From positions 12,945,871-13,009,870 of the forward strand of contig OW804096.1 in the NCBI GenBank assembly GCA_942159475.1: a DNA stretch of 64,000 nucleotides, given 5' to 3'. Source of the stretch: Sthenelais limicola. Taxonomy: Eukaryota; Annelida; Polychaeta; Phyllodocida; Sigalionidae. The notes beneath the pieces are model-generated. The model was not told where the DNA came from. It saw only the letters and a program-made list of their open reading frames with translations, and did no database searches. The position numbers and the translations under genes are program-made. Of this stretch, positions 54,300 through 64,000 are shown piece by piece (position 1 is the first letter of the stretch; every line of letters begins with the position of its first letter).

Positions 54300-54739
54300 G
54301 ATCCTAATAAGTGTGTACAATTGGGGTTAGGTTTGATAGATGGATTGAAAGAAATCTTGCTAGGTGTATCTGGACTTTGTTAAAAAGATTACAGCATATT
54401 CCTGGTAACGATGTTAGACTTGATGTCCCTAGTGGGGAAGGGGGGACTTCACTAAAAGGATAAATAAATATATAAATAGACTGAATATATTGTAAAAGAT
54501 GAACCCTGAGAAAAAGTTCTTGTGATCATATTTTCTGTCTTTTTATATAAATGGAGTCCTGGGTATGACCATAAAGTGCCCCTCTGTCTCTTTTATCTCT
54601 GTCCCTCTCCCTTCTTCTCTATCTCTATTTCTATTCCTGGGTAAGATCATAAACTGCCTCCCTCTCAGCTCTCCCGCCCTTGGTATAACCATATTAAATG
54701 TATTAATAAGGCCGTAAAGCAACCAATCTTACTCACTCA
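54300..54739. other. Non-coding DNA, possibly intron
   Basis: Short CTCT-rich stretch at 54575-54690, otherwise nothing recognised. Would be intron 1 if the promoter at 54.1 kb is real. Confidence 0.4.
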
Positions 54740-54980
54740 ATCATATTTTTGGGTGGGCAATTACTAGTAAAGTTCTTAAATATAGCCTACTCTATCTATA
54801 TAGATAGGATGCCCTTAGAAATACACAAATATATCTAATACACTGTTCAGGAATCTGCTAGATACCTCCTCAAATGATGAGAATATTCCTACGAAGAGAT
54901 CTTGTGAAAAAATCACTTTGAAAATATCAATTTTACGACTTATGACTCATTTTCCGTAAGACATCAGATTTGTACACATC
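54740..54980 (+). mobile_element. TGTGATGTG family element, right-half fragment
   Basis: Interior (ATTACTAGTAAAGTTCTTAA) and right end (ATTTTACGACTTATGACTCA) of the ~405-bp family; left end absent. Confidence 0.65.
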
Positions 54981-55690
54981 TACACTGTTCTGACCATATA
55001 CAGATCAGAGTATTGACGTAGAGTAGTGGAGTGTTGATCACTATCTCTTTAGTGTCCTTGGAATGTTTTCCCTGCCTTTACACATGGACTACTGACATGT
55101 CCTTAGAGATTCCTTGTTGTGATAGAGCACATGCAACTGGATCTATTATAGTATTGGAATTGGAAGGGAATCCAAGCTATTGCTTACTATGATCAAGATA
55201 AGATAAGAAATGGACAGATGTTGAAATGATCTTTGATCTTCTTTGTTACTTGGTATCAATACACAGGTCCGGCTTCTGAAAACAGATTAAATTACCTTCC
55301 CATTTTTAGAAATTGTTTTAATTGTTTTGTGCGAATTGTTAAGTTTTAAATTCATTCCTTAAAAAGGAATTAAATAATGTGCCAGGAAACAATAATTTTA
55401 CCGGTGTTTTCTTTAGAATCACGGCCGAATATTGTGTAAATAATAAATAATTTAAAGTAGAAATATATATAGAGTTATATACATTTACTGGTGAAAACAT
55501 TTTAATTTCTTTCAAGCAAGTACAAATATGCAGCCCTTATCGGAATCGGTTCCCCTTTATCTCAGTATTCTCCCTAGAATCAACACCAAATCTGGTTTCA
55601 ATAATAGTCCTTACAACTTCCTATTAACCCTATAAACACGGTGTATGAGACCCCAAAGGACCTCACCAGTCGAATGGAATAATACTATAT
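54981..55690. other. Non-coding DNA, nothing recognised
   Basis: AT-rich; no gene or repeat family recognised. Confidence 0.5.
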
Positions 55691-55925
55691 GGGACAGACT
55701 TTGAGAAAATGTACAATTTAAATTCGCCAATCTTCTCAGATAACCCAAATTTCAGACGGCAATTAAGTTCACAATACAGTTCAACCTAACCAAACAGATT
55801 GCTAGAATCAATGCAATGCCGAATATGCTCGGATTTACCTAGTATTGACCAAATTGCAGCCTAATTTAACAGAATTTACTAAATTTATACAGCTGGAAAT
55901 TGTATATTTTCCGAAAATATGACCC
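55691..55925 (-). mobile_element. GGGTCAG short TIR element, reverse
   Basis: 235 bp, subfamily 2 reversed, ends GGGACAG and ATGACCC; flanks ATAT and ACAT (3 of 4). Confidence 0.9.
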
Positions 55926-56309
55926 ACATACCAAATACCATCGATTTCTTTTTAAAATCGTTACAAATCGTTCAAAGAAAATACATATCCTTTTGGTGTC
56001 GTCCTGGCAAACTATGTTTCTTTTCTACATATAGTGTGATTCAATTTTTATATAAAAAAAAGAAAAAGTAGGTAAAAATTAATCTAATAGTTTTCCTCGG
56101 AATCTATTCAAAATCTGGTTCAATAGGTGTGTCATTGAAAGACCCCATTCAACTATACAAACACACTCTATAGTACACCACAGTGCCCTACCACTATGTA
56201 CGGGGTGGGGGGAACGTTATCGTAATGTTTTCTTGAGCCCCACACAAAGGAATGTGACCTGTCCTGAGATCTCCACTGGCCCTTTTCTCCCTATTCTTCT
56301 CTTTATAAG
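55926..56309. other. Non-coding DNA, nothing recognised
   Basis: No gene or repeat family recognised. Confidence 0.5.
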
Positions 56310-56543
56310 GGTCAGGCTTTTAGAAAATGGACAATCTACAGTTGTACACATCTATCAAATTCTGCTAAATTAAAGTGAAAATTGGTAAATATTAGGTATA
56401 TCTGAGTGTATGCTGTATTGTATTCATTTAATAAATCTGTCTGGTTATGTTGAACTGTATTTTGAAACTAATTCTCTTCTTAAATTTGGATTATTTGAGA
56501 GGATTGGTAAAGGCCCATTGTGCATTTTCTGGCGACTTGACCC
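56310..56543 (+). mobile_element. GGGTCAG short TIR element
   Basis: 234 bp, subfamily 3, GGGTCAG/TTGACCC ends; flanks TATAA and TTATAA are palindromic-like rather than a clean 4-bp repeat. Confidence 0.88.
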
Positions 56544-56756
56544 TTATAATATAGTGTACTAAGGGTCACCCTCAACACCGTCAACATGGGAGACACGAGA
56601 ATAATATTTTCTCATCAGCAAAATAAACTAGTCAGTTTTGCATGATTTAAAATTTGACCTGGCTAAAAAAGAAATTGTTTATTGACATATTAAAATGATC
56701 TCTGTGCAGGACATATAGATCATCAAGCATGCAATTAATGAGAACTATTCGTTCAT

Positions 56757-56977
56757 CGAGTGAAATAACTCAAATTTAAGACAGAAATCAGGTTCAAAAT
56801 ATAGTTCAACATAACCAAACAGACTGTTTGAATCGAGGCAATACTAAATATACTCAGATAAACCTAGTGGTGACGATTTCCTAGTGTTGTCTAATTGTGT
56901 GAAACCTACTGTTGTCTAATTTAGAATAATTTACTAAATGTGTTGATCTGCCAATTGTGCATTTACTGAAAATCTGA
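56757..56977 (-). mobile_element. GGGTCAG element, reverse, left tip missing
   Basis: Starts in the interior (ATAACTCAAATTTAAGACAG) and ends CTGAAAATCTGAGTC. Contains an internal duplication of AACCTAGTGGTGACGATTTC-like sequence. Confidence 0.75.
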
Positions 56978-57049
56978 GTCTGATATGAGGGTACGAGTAT
57001 TTGTGTTTCCCATTATGTAATGGCAACCCATAGATAATATAGAGAAAGG

Positions 57050-57178
57050 AGTATTGCGGAAAATATTCTGGCTATTCTTTTCATATAAAAGAATGGCTAA
57101 ATATTTCTGTCAGATTCAAAGTGAATCCATCCCAGCATGCACTGCCACAGACATGAGCAGTGGCACATACAAATCCCC
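57050..57178 (+). mobile_element. GGGGATTTGC element, right-end fragment
   Basis: GAATCCATCCCAGCATGCAC through ACATACAAATCCCC followed by TA, matching the right ends at 44339 and 58687. The left part is missing. Confidence 0.75.
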
Positions 57179-57316
57179 TATTGGCATTGAAGTAGAATAA
57201 TTATGAGAAAGTCACAGAATAGTCTGTTAGAGTGAGTCCATAGGGACTATACATAGAAAACATAGGGTCCCAAGTGGGTTCTGGGCATGACCTTGTATGG
57301 AGGAAATGTACAGTTA

Positions 57317-57331
57317 AGCGCCCTCTAGTGG
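57317..57331 (-). promoter_or_regulatory. CTCF-like core
   Basis: Minus strand reads CCACTAGAGGGCGCT, a perfect match to the vertebrate/bilaterian CTCF core. Lies in otherwise unannotated DNA. Motif only. Confidence 0.45.
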
Positions 57332-57823
57332 TATTGTGGTGGCATTCTAGCCTGCCTCATTAGTGGGGGAGGGGGTAAGTGTGTGACTCCAGGCCAGTTT
57401 GCGGGGAAATATGTCCTCTTTGTTTGTTTTTATGGTTTGATTATTAAATTGCTGATATCAATTACCAGTTCCACAGAGATTGCTGTGGAAATAATTGGTT
57501 TGTACTGTGCAAGGTATGGGAAATTGCAAATAATATCTAATAACTTCACTTTCGTCATAAGTAGTGTTTAGTCCAGTTGCCAAACTGGGATTTTGGGGCC
57601 ATGTTTTGTGGTATGGATGATGTTTTATGTTGGATTCTGGTAATATATCTCAGGTTCAGTTTTACACATTTCTATTATAGATATGCTTTATGTTTACACA
57701 TTAATGACTTTCTAGACCCTGAAAAATGCTAATTCCTATCTTAAAACTGGGTATTTGAGAGGAGTGATGAAGGCGAATTGTACATTTTCCGAAGCACCTC
57801 CTTCCCAGGGCATCTAGCTTCAT
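57332..57823. other. Non-coding DNA with a GGGTCAG-family scrap
   Basis: 57738-57800 is a right-end fragment of the family (GAGAGGAGTGATGAAGGCGA). No gene seen. Confidence 0.5.
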
Positions 57824-58058
57824 AGGTCAGATTTTCAGAAAATGTACAATTGGCAGATCAACATATTTTGTAAATTCTGCTAAATTGGACTGACAAATCA
57901 ACAACACTAGATATATATGAGTACATTTGGTATTGCCTTGATTCAAACAGTCTGTTTGGTTATGTTGAACAGTATTTTGAACCTAATTCTTATCTTAAAC
58001 TTGGCTTATTTGAGAGGATTGGTGAAGGTGAATTGTACATTTTCCGGTAATTTCACCC
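57824..58058 (+). mobile_element. GGGTCAG short TIR element
   Basis: 235 bp, ends AGGTCAG and TTTCACCC; flanks TCAT and ATAT. Confidence 0.87.
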
Positions 58059-58345
58059 ATATAATGAATCAGGAAATGATGAATAACAATGAGGATGACA
58101 AGGTATGAGGAAGGGCTGACTGGTGTTACAGGGAAGAGATTAAAGGATTAGCATGTGTTATTGTATCCAACATGGTGCAGAGGATCAACACCTTCCACCC
58201 CTCTAGTCTCACCCCCTTGTCACACCCCACACGGCACAATCAACCAACCCCCAAGGGGCAGAGCAGGAGACACCTTCCTGATTGTCTAAGCGGGGTGTCA
58301 AGGAGGGTGCCCTAGGAGCTACTGCTAGGGTAGGGGAACTGATTA

Positions 58346-58687
58346 GGGGAGTTGCATAGCCGCCATTTTGAATCTTGATTCGCATGGAACTATGGGACTA
58401 ATGGTACAGTCTAAAATTTATAGAAAAATTGTCATGTTCAGCATGGACTATTTATCAATGGTCTAATGTCAATATCCATGTGTTATACATGTTATCATGA
58501 CACACGGCCTTATTTTTCCCACCATGCATTTGGTTTTCATAGATCATTTAAACAAGCTGTGATATTGGTGACAACATTCTTGCAATTTTCGATAAAAATG
58601 TTGCCAAATATTTGTATGTCAGATTTCCACAGAATCCATCCCAGCATGCACTGTAGTAGACATGCGCAGTGAGACATGCAAACCCCC
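58346..58687 (+). mobile_element. GGGGATTTGC TIR element, copy 2 (342 bp)
   Basis: Ends GGGGAGTTGCATAGCCGCC and ACATGCAAACCCCC, with TA on both sides (58344-58345, 58688-58689). Same interior landmarks as 43996-44339. Confidence 0.87.
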
Positions 58688-58689
58688 TA

Positions 58690-59176
58690 TTTGTGATGTG
58701 TTCCGTGGTAACATTGTGTCTTCTTAGTTGGTTACAATTTGATACATCAAATGAAGGGTAGATCTACAACTGAACATGTTTTAACACAAATATGATGCAA
58801 TATTCTTAGCAATACTGCTTGCCATAAGAATGTTATTCTTCTTAGAAAACTTATTCCAAATTAGGGTAACAGCTAGAAGATATACATTGGATTGGTAATT
58901 CGGTGTATGAGTATGTCGACCCATTTGTCTTCACATCATTGTAAATTCATTACTATTATTGGACAGATAAAAGATTTTCTATTCTATTCTATTCGAAGTA
59001 ACAAAGGATTGGTAAAGGTTTACCTTTTCTGGCGACTTAATTTCTCGATTGAAGGTCTCAGCAACAAGGCGTTTTGCTACATAGATCGTCTATGCATGTA
59101 AGCAGATGATTGAATATGATTGAATTATGATTGCTTGAGATCGCTTAAACGGAATAAATGTACCCTCCTCGTGCAG
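58690..59176. other. Non-coding DNA; possible retroelement 3' tail
   Basis: AGATAAAAGATTTTCTATTC repeated as (TTCTA)n at 58965-58997 matches 37351-37382 in reverse. No gene seen. Confidence 0.45.
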
Positions 59177-59617
59177 GGTGAGGGTGCCAGAAAGTGTACA
59201 ATCGGCGGCAGCTCTACACATTTAATAAATACAGCTAAATTAAGCTAAAAAATCATAAATACTAGGTATTATTTCTGAGTATATCTTTTTTTGTGTTGAA
59301 TCACAGTGTCGATTGACAAGGTGTTTAGTTATGTTGAACTGTTTTTGTCTGATTTTTTTTTTTAATTCAGGATGTTTATACAACAAGGTCAGAGATAAGA
59401 GTGATCAAGTATGAAATGCAAGAGATCGTACAGTGATATATTATAATGACATGGGCTCACGGGGTTTATTCAACTGGGAATAACCCTGGTTTTCCACCCA
59501 CTGCTGTGTCTAACTAAGTCTACTGGTTGTAGTAGATACTAGGCTAGGATTTCTTAACACTAGGTCTATTTGAGAAGATTGGTGAAGGCCAATTGTACAT
59601 TTTCAGACGACTTCACC
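59177..59617 (+). mobile_element. GGGTCAG element split by an insertion
   Basis: Left half from GGGTGAGGGTGCCAG to ~59360, unrelated sequence to ~59565, then the family right end (TTTGAGAAGATTGGTGAAGG ... CTTCACCC). Confidence 0.75.
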
Positions 59618-59732
59618 CTTCAGTTGCCCTCCCAGTCACAAGCCCTCCATCCCTGATCCCCCAGTCCCTCTCCACAATAGGAAAAGCCCTTGTAAGACAA
59701 ACCCTAACCCCCGTAGCAGCTGCTCCTAACCT

Positions 59733-59755
59733 TGACCTTTGACCCACCAAGGTCA
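59733..59755. promoter_or_regulatory. Nuclear-receptor half-site cluster (DR1)
   Basis: TGACCTTTGACCC is a perfect DR1 (HNF4/PPAR/COUP-type) and is followed 3 bp later by AAGGTCA in the opposite orientation. Nearby: GCAGGAAGTGAG and CTTCCTTCCGGGAAG (ETS-like), ACTGCGCATGTG. Possible enhancer or promoter; motif evidence only. Confidence 0.4.
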
Positions 59756-59823
59756 CGAGGAGGCGCTCGTGGGGGGCAACAATCATTCACAGAATGCTCG
59801 CCAGATGTCACTAGCGATATTTC

Positions 59824-59836
59824 AATAGGGGGCGCT
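59824..59836 (+). promoter_or_regulatory. CTCF-like core
   Basis: AATAGGGGGCGCT matches the AGGGGGCGC core of CTCF sites; upstream bases fit less well than at 57317. Confidence 0.35.
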
Positions 59837-60430
59837 TCAATCAGAGTGGCCTGATAGCTTGTCAAGCAGGAAGTGAGAAATAATTTGATTTTTTGATAAT
59901 CAGACTGCGCATGTGTGGAGAGGAACTTCCTTCCGGGAAGCTCAAAGAGGTGCTGAAGGGGTTTGAATACAAATATGATCTCATAGACCTGTTGTAGGTG
60001 TCTGTGTCCTAATGCCCCCAAATCGGCAAATAATTGATATAAACCTTTTAAAAAAGATTCTCAGACAGCTTGTCTCTTCTTCGGAATTTTTTTTTTATAA
60101 ATTTGATTAGAATTGTTGTTACTTGGTTCAAAGGATAGTTTCATTTCCTGAAAGTTGAATTACTACAAATGTGATTTACAAAGTGGTAATAAGTTGAAGT
60201 GTAAAATAATTAGATTTATTCATCATCTGAGGGTGAAGATTCATACATCAGAATATTCCAGAAATCTGACTTGTGCTGAATGTAACTGAAAACCCAACCT
60301 TATCTGTCAGGGCTTCACCAAATAATCCTCTCCAATAAGCCAAATAAAAGAAATGATGCGGTTCAAATTACAGTCTGACATAATCAAATAGTGCGTTTGA
60401 CTCAGCGCAATATGACCTAATATACTTAGC

Positions 60431-60527
60431 ACTTATAGGACGAGTTGCCGCACGGAGCGTAAATAAAGGACGAGACCGCAGGTCGAGTCCTTTATTTACG
60501 CTCCGTGCGGCAACAAGTCCTATAAGT
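60431..60527. repeat. 97-nt near-perfect hairpin
   Basis: TTGCCGCACGGAGCGTAAAT pairs with ATTTACGCTCCGTGCGGCAA, outer ACTTATAGGAC with GTCCTATAAGT, inner GACC-GCA-GGTC; arms about 47 nt with only a few mismatches. GC-rich compared with the surroundings. Probably a foldback mobile element; a structured RNA is possible. Confidence 0.85.
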
Positions 60528-60670
60528 TGATTATTATACATGCCTAGTTTTGCATGCAAAACATGCTTAATTAAAGATACATTAACATAATTTGCCATAT
60601 CTGGTGTTCGTACAAGAGGAATATAACTATAGAAACAGTTGAAATGTTGGAGAAAGAAAGCCCTGCACAC

Positions 60671-60730
60671 GGCAAACTTGCGTCGGCAACCTTGCGTCGG
60701 CAATCTTGCGCCACCAAACTTGTGTCGCCA
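60671..60730 (+). repeat. ~14-bp tandem repeat (CTTGCGTCGGCAA)
   Basis: Four diverging copies: AACTTGCGTCGGCA, ACCTTGCGTCGGCA, ATCTTGCGCCACCA, AACTTGTGTCGCCA. Confidence 0.85.
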
Positions 60731-60929
60731 TGACAACGCGCCGGTAATGTACTAGTCCAATACCACGTTACAAGTAATGTGCGGCTGTCGGGGCCTCAGT
60801 ATTTAATGCGTGTATAATAATCCGATATATATATCATTTTTTTATATTTTTCATTTTTCAGCATAATCTTTCAGCATTTACTCAACAAAAAACTGCCGAT
60901 TGTACATTTTCTGATACCTGACCCATATA

Positions 60930-61737
60930 GTGGCCATAGCTGTTATACTTATTGTGTTGGAATGGAAATATTAATACTCACCTAATTCTAAAGAAAGGAA
61001 ATACTTCTCCTTTGGTCTAATACCTTCATAACCCAAATACATTTCGAAAATGTAAACTCATAAACAAATTGGCGAGTAAAAATGAATAAAAATGAAAAGT
61101 TGCCAATGTTTCCCTAGAGAACCCCTAGCGAGCGCGGAGGACAATTTGATTTTTTATAATGAGACAGGGACCACTTGTTCCTCTGTGTCTGTCTATGCCA
61201 GCCCCCTGATCCCCTCACCCCCACTATCTGGCACTATTGTCCGGCTTTCTATGCACTGGGGTGTTTCCATTATTGTTTAGAGAGTTTTTGAGAGGCCAGG
61301 CCTTTCTGGAACATCTGACCATTTAAGAACAGGAGATGAACTCAGCAATTACACTGAATCATCTGTGATACTTTTTTAAAGGTGACATTGTAGATTTTGA
61401 GGGTTTTTGAGAAAAGAACAAATCCATGAATGTATTACAAAATATTCATATCGGCAAGAACAACGTACACAATAATTAAAAAACAAAATAATTTATCACA
61501 ATTCCTCAAGACTTTATTTTACAGATACTTGACCCATTCCTTGATATAACAAAGGTACCATACAGTGAAAGCAATACTCTTTAAAATAAATGTTTAATAT
61601 TGAATAAATAGGCCTAGTACCTTTTTGAATAATCGTTATTCACTTTTCATGAAAGAATGAATGTATCTTAAAACTTACTTTAGGTTGTAGATTGTAAGGA
61701 GGTTTTAGGACCGAATTCCCTAAGATAGGATCACATA
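60930..61737. other. Non-coding DNA, nothing recognised
   Basis: No gene or repeat family recognised. Confidence 0.5.
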
Positions 61738-62039
61738 GGGGATTTGAATGTCTCACTGCGTATGTCTATTACATTGCACCCTGGGATAGATTCGGATCAG
61801 TTCTGACATACAGAAATTTAGCAAAATCCTCATCAAATTTTGTCACCAATACCATAGTTTGTATAAATGACGTATACAACATTATGGGAAATGTGGAGGC
61901 TTGTGTTATCGAAAAATGTATAACACATGGAAATTGACATTGGAGCACTGTGGCATGTTTTCTATGGGTTTTACACTGGCATACAACTCCCATTATTCCA
62001 TGCGAATCTAGATTCAAGATGGCGGACATGCAAATCCTC
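61738..62039 (-). mobile_element. GGGGATTTGC TIR element, copy 3 (302 bp), reverse
   Basis: Ends GGGGATTTGAATGTCTC and GATGGCGGACATGCAAATCCTC, with TA on both sides (61736-61737, 62040-62041). Contains AAGATGGCGGAC, a YY1-like site. Confidence 0.85.
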
Positions 62040-63663
62040 TATAGATATGGTTATCATCAATGAAAAAATCCATCAAAATGTCTCCAAGTTCCCCGCCACT
62101 TTCTACATCCATTGCAATATTCACTTATTAAGTAATTTAAATAAATTAAATACTGGTTTCTCTTGATTAAAAACTTAACAATCAGAGAAGAATCATTATT
62201 TCTGAGAATGAAATAACGATTCCATCCCTTAATGTTAAATGAATATTCCCTTGCTAAGCAACGGTGATTAACAAAGTGCTGATTAAGGGAGATGAATAAA
62301 CAGCATAAAACATAATGATCGCTTATTAATTGCTCATCTGTTGGTGTCCATACTGCTTTCTATGAAAATCGCTACTCATGATTCACAGCGCCATCTGTCA
62401 AACAAGTGGTGTCATTAATGACGCCTTTGATCTGCAATAATTAGCGATGTGCAGCAACCACTGCGCATGTCTGAAGTGGAGGATTATGGGATTGAATTAG
62501 TAAATCCTCCCTCATTATGTTCCCGATGCGAAAAATAGTTTCATGACATTGAAAAATATGTAATGTCACGGTCAATGCGCCTGGAAATGTACAATTGGCC
62601 TTAACCAATTCTCTAAAATAACGGAATTTTGTTATTATAATAATAACGGAACAAAGTTATACACTATAAGCTGCATATACATAAACTTTCTGGAATTCCA
62701 GGTCTCTCAAGTCTCCCTCATAGTTTGAAAGATAATTGTTACTTCAGTTGTAGTTAGATAAACATTATGTAACAATTTCAATTTTCTCAGAACATGCTGA
62801 TATATTTACAAGAAAGAAGTTCACCGAGTATAATCTGATATCAAACTTTTTACAAGTGTTCGAAAAAATACGAAAAAATACGGACACTAGAAATAATAAT
62901 GGTTCTAAAAGCCTGGCACTTAGGCTGTTCTTAAGGAAAATAAAGAAATGTTAAAATCCACTCCCAGCGTTGTGTCTTATTCAAACAGTCCTTATGGGTG
63001 GAACCTTTTTATGCATATATTAAACATTCCTATATTTTTCTCCTCACCGAGAAAGGTCGTACATTATGATACACACTAGATAAAGGATATTTGTTCAATC
63101 AAGAAAGCAACAAAAATTAAATTATAAAGAAGGCATCAACCACCATTTAGTGGTGTATATATATCACACAGTTCACAGATAAATAAATAATTTAATGCTT
63201 TGTCTGCCTCGACTTCTTGTTCCTCCAATCTTTACTGTAGGTATATCGGGATATGTGTCCTCACTACATCCCGCAATAATCTAATTTCTTCCAGGTACCT
63301 ATTGCCAGCCTGAATTCAGGACAGGACCAATGTAATTCACCAATTATCGCCCCTGCCACCATCACATCAGACTTTTATAACACCAAATCAGGTACCAAAC
63401 CAGGGCTATATTTGTTTTTGTTCACTTTGCGACGGAGTTGCGACCACATTGCGACCATTTGCGACCACTTTGAGGAGAGTGTTAGCAGATGTTCATAGGC
63501 CTGTAAGACCGCCACAGAGCCAAGTTGAAGCGATTATTCGCGTATTTATGAGGCTGTGGCACTGATGTAAAATCTTGATGTGGACGTCTACCTTTAACCG
63601 CATCAACCAAGTTTGTGGCTCATCCGAAGAGTGGTTTTTGAGAAGCAGGGGGGTCCATGCAGT
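62040..63663. other. Non-coding DNA with a few motifs
   Basis: 62582-62640 is a GGGTCAG-family scrap (GGAAATGTACAATTGGCC). 62386-62400 is CTCF-like on the minus strand (GACAGATGGCGCTG). 63428-63475 holds four TTGCGACCA-type tandem words. No gene seen. Confidence 0.5.
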
Positions 63664-63839
63664 CTAGGCCCAAAGTTGAATGAGTCCCTTCAGATGAAGG
63701 AAAAGCCTCTCGCCTCAAACCGCAAAGTGCCATAATAATTCCATTAAGACCCATTAAAACGCCGAGTTCTAGGCTAGGAAACCGATTAGCGGAGTCGGCT
63801 GACATACCATTCTTATCTGATCTGAGGGTTTGGATCTAG
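63664..63839 (+). mobile_element. CTAGGCCCAAA short TIR element, copy 4
   Basis: 176 bp, ends CTAGGCCCAAAG and TTTGGATCTAG, perfect 3-bp AGT duplications (63661-63663, 63840-63842). Shorter because of a ~15-bp central deletion. Confidence 0.88.
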
Positions 63840-64000
63840 AGTCCATGATAGTGCCAGATCTCCTATACCCTATAGCATTAGGAGATGTTTTAATATCAAA
63901 TAATAAGAATTGTTTATATCAATCCACTATGATGAAAATGACTTCACATGCCCAGACCTACCATTTAATTTTTCTTTATCTATCCTGGTTGAAAAACATC

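Larger units (their letters stand above)
60290..60925 (-). mobile_element. GGGTCAG element split by a ~410-bp insertion
   Basis: Family sequence runs from about 60310 (CTTCACCAAATAATCCTCTC) to ~60430 and resumes at ~60845 (CATTTTTCAGCATAATCTTT), ending CTGACCC near 60922. The insertion carries the 97-nt hairpin and a CTTGCGTC tandem repeat. Confidence 0.75.

Noticed and set aside
59704..60021. 105-codon minus-strand ORF over the GC-richer patch
   Set aside because: Its first codon is TTG rather than ATG and no family is recognised; an exon cannot be excluded but is unsupported.
1..64000. tRNA, rRNA or snRNA genes
   Set aside because: Scanning by eye for B-box-like words and conserved rRNA motifs on both strands gave no convincing cloverleaf or match; a covariance-model scan would be decisive.
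1..64000. Bacterial-style operons, origins or insertion sequences
   Set aside because: Low coding density, splice and polyadenylation-type signals and eukaryotic transposon types exclude a bacterial replicon.

Overview
The window is eukaryotic, AT-rich, repeat-dominated DNA, most plausibly from a marine invertebrate. That view rests on a Ngaro-type tyrosine-recombinase retrotransposon, dense families of short inverted-repeat elements, and canonical GT-AG and AATAAA signals; the species cannot be named from sequence alone. No recognisable host protein-coding exon was found. Nearly every long open frame outside 13.6-18.2 kb lies in simple-sequence DNA or inside repeat copies and is not a gene.

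The one coding locus is a structurally complete Ngaro-like retrotransposon at 13498-19062 (about 5.56 kb). It carries a Gag-like ORF, an RT/RNase H ORF in the -1 frame and an overlapping tyrosine recombinase ORF. Its split direct repeats are arranged A1-ORFs-B1-A2-B2, and the repeat pairs appear identical. It sits without a target duplication inside an older copy of the main short element, and both junctions fit recombination across a shared AATG. ORF1 ends with an in-frame A_AAA_AAC heptamer followed 8 nt later by a GC-rich hairpin, a textbook -1 frameshift signal that would explain how the start-less RT ORF is expressed.

The rest is a nested set of non-autonomous DNA transposons. Dominant is a ~235-bp family ending in GGGTCAG/CTGACCC, with more than 40 full or partial copies in at least three subfamilies and a reproducible 4-bp target duplication (often ATAT or ACAT). 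A 2836-bp element (5470-8305) shares the GGGTCAG terminus and an ATAT duplication. It is filled with a regular ~188-bp array in which GGGATTTCATGCGTTA or a close variant recurs 13 times. Other families: ~190-bp CTAGGCCCAAA elements (AGT/ACT duplication), 211-bp ACTGTAAA elements (TA), ~340-bp GGGGATTTGC elements (TA), ~405-bp TGTGATGTG elements, a 109-bp Harbinger-like hairpin (TAA), a 381-bp TTAA element, a ~384-bp palindromic TATAGT element and a 1655-bp element with GAGTC-rich ends and decayed exons.

Simple-sequence DNA is abundant: polypurine/polypyrimidine blocks at 4.5-5.5, 10.3-10.9, 12.1-12.7, 23.0-23.5, 28.0-28.3, 31.2-31.9 and 32.8-34.1 kb, a 46-nt G run, and a 2.45-kb 35-bp minisatellite (49.0-51.5 kb) with 350-bp higher-order repeats. 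Host regulatory DNA may be present as two TATA-less promoter-like islands (about 52.6 and 54.1 kb), a nuclear-receptor half-site cluster (59.7 kb) and CTCF-like cores. The single 200-N gap at 2316-2515 looks like an assembly artefact: the same 37 bases flank both sides within one element.
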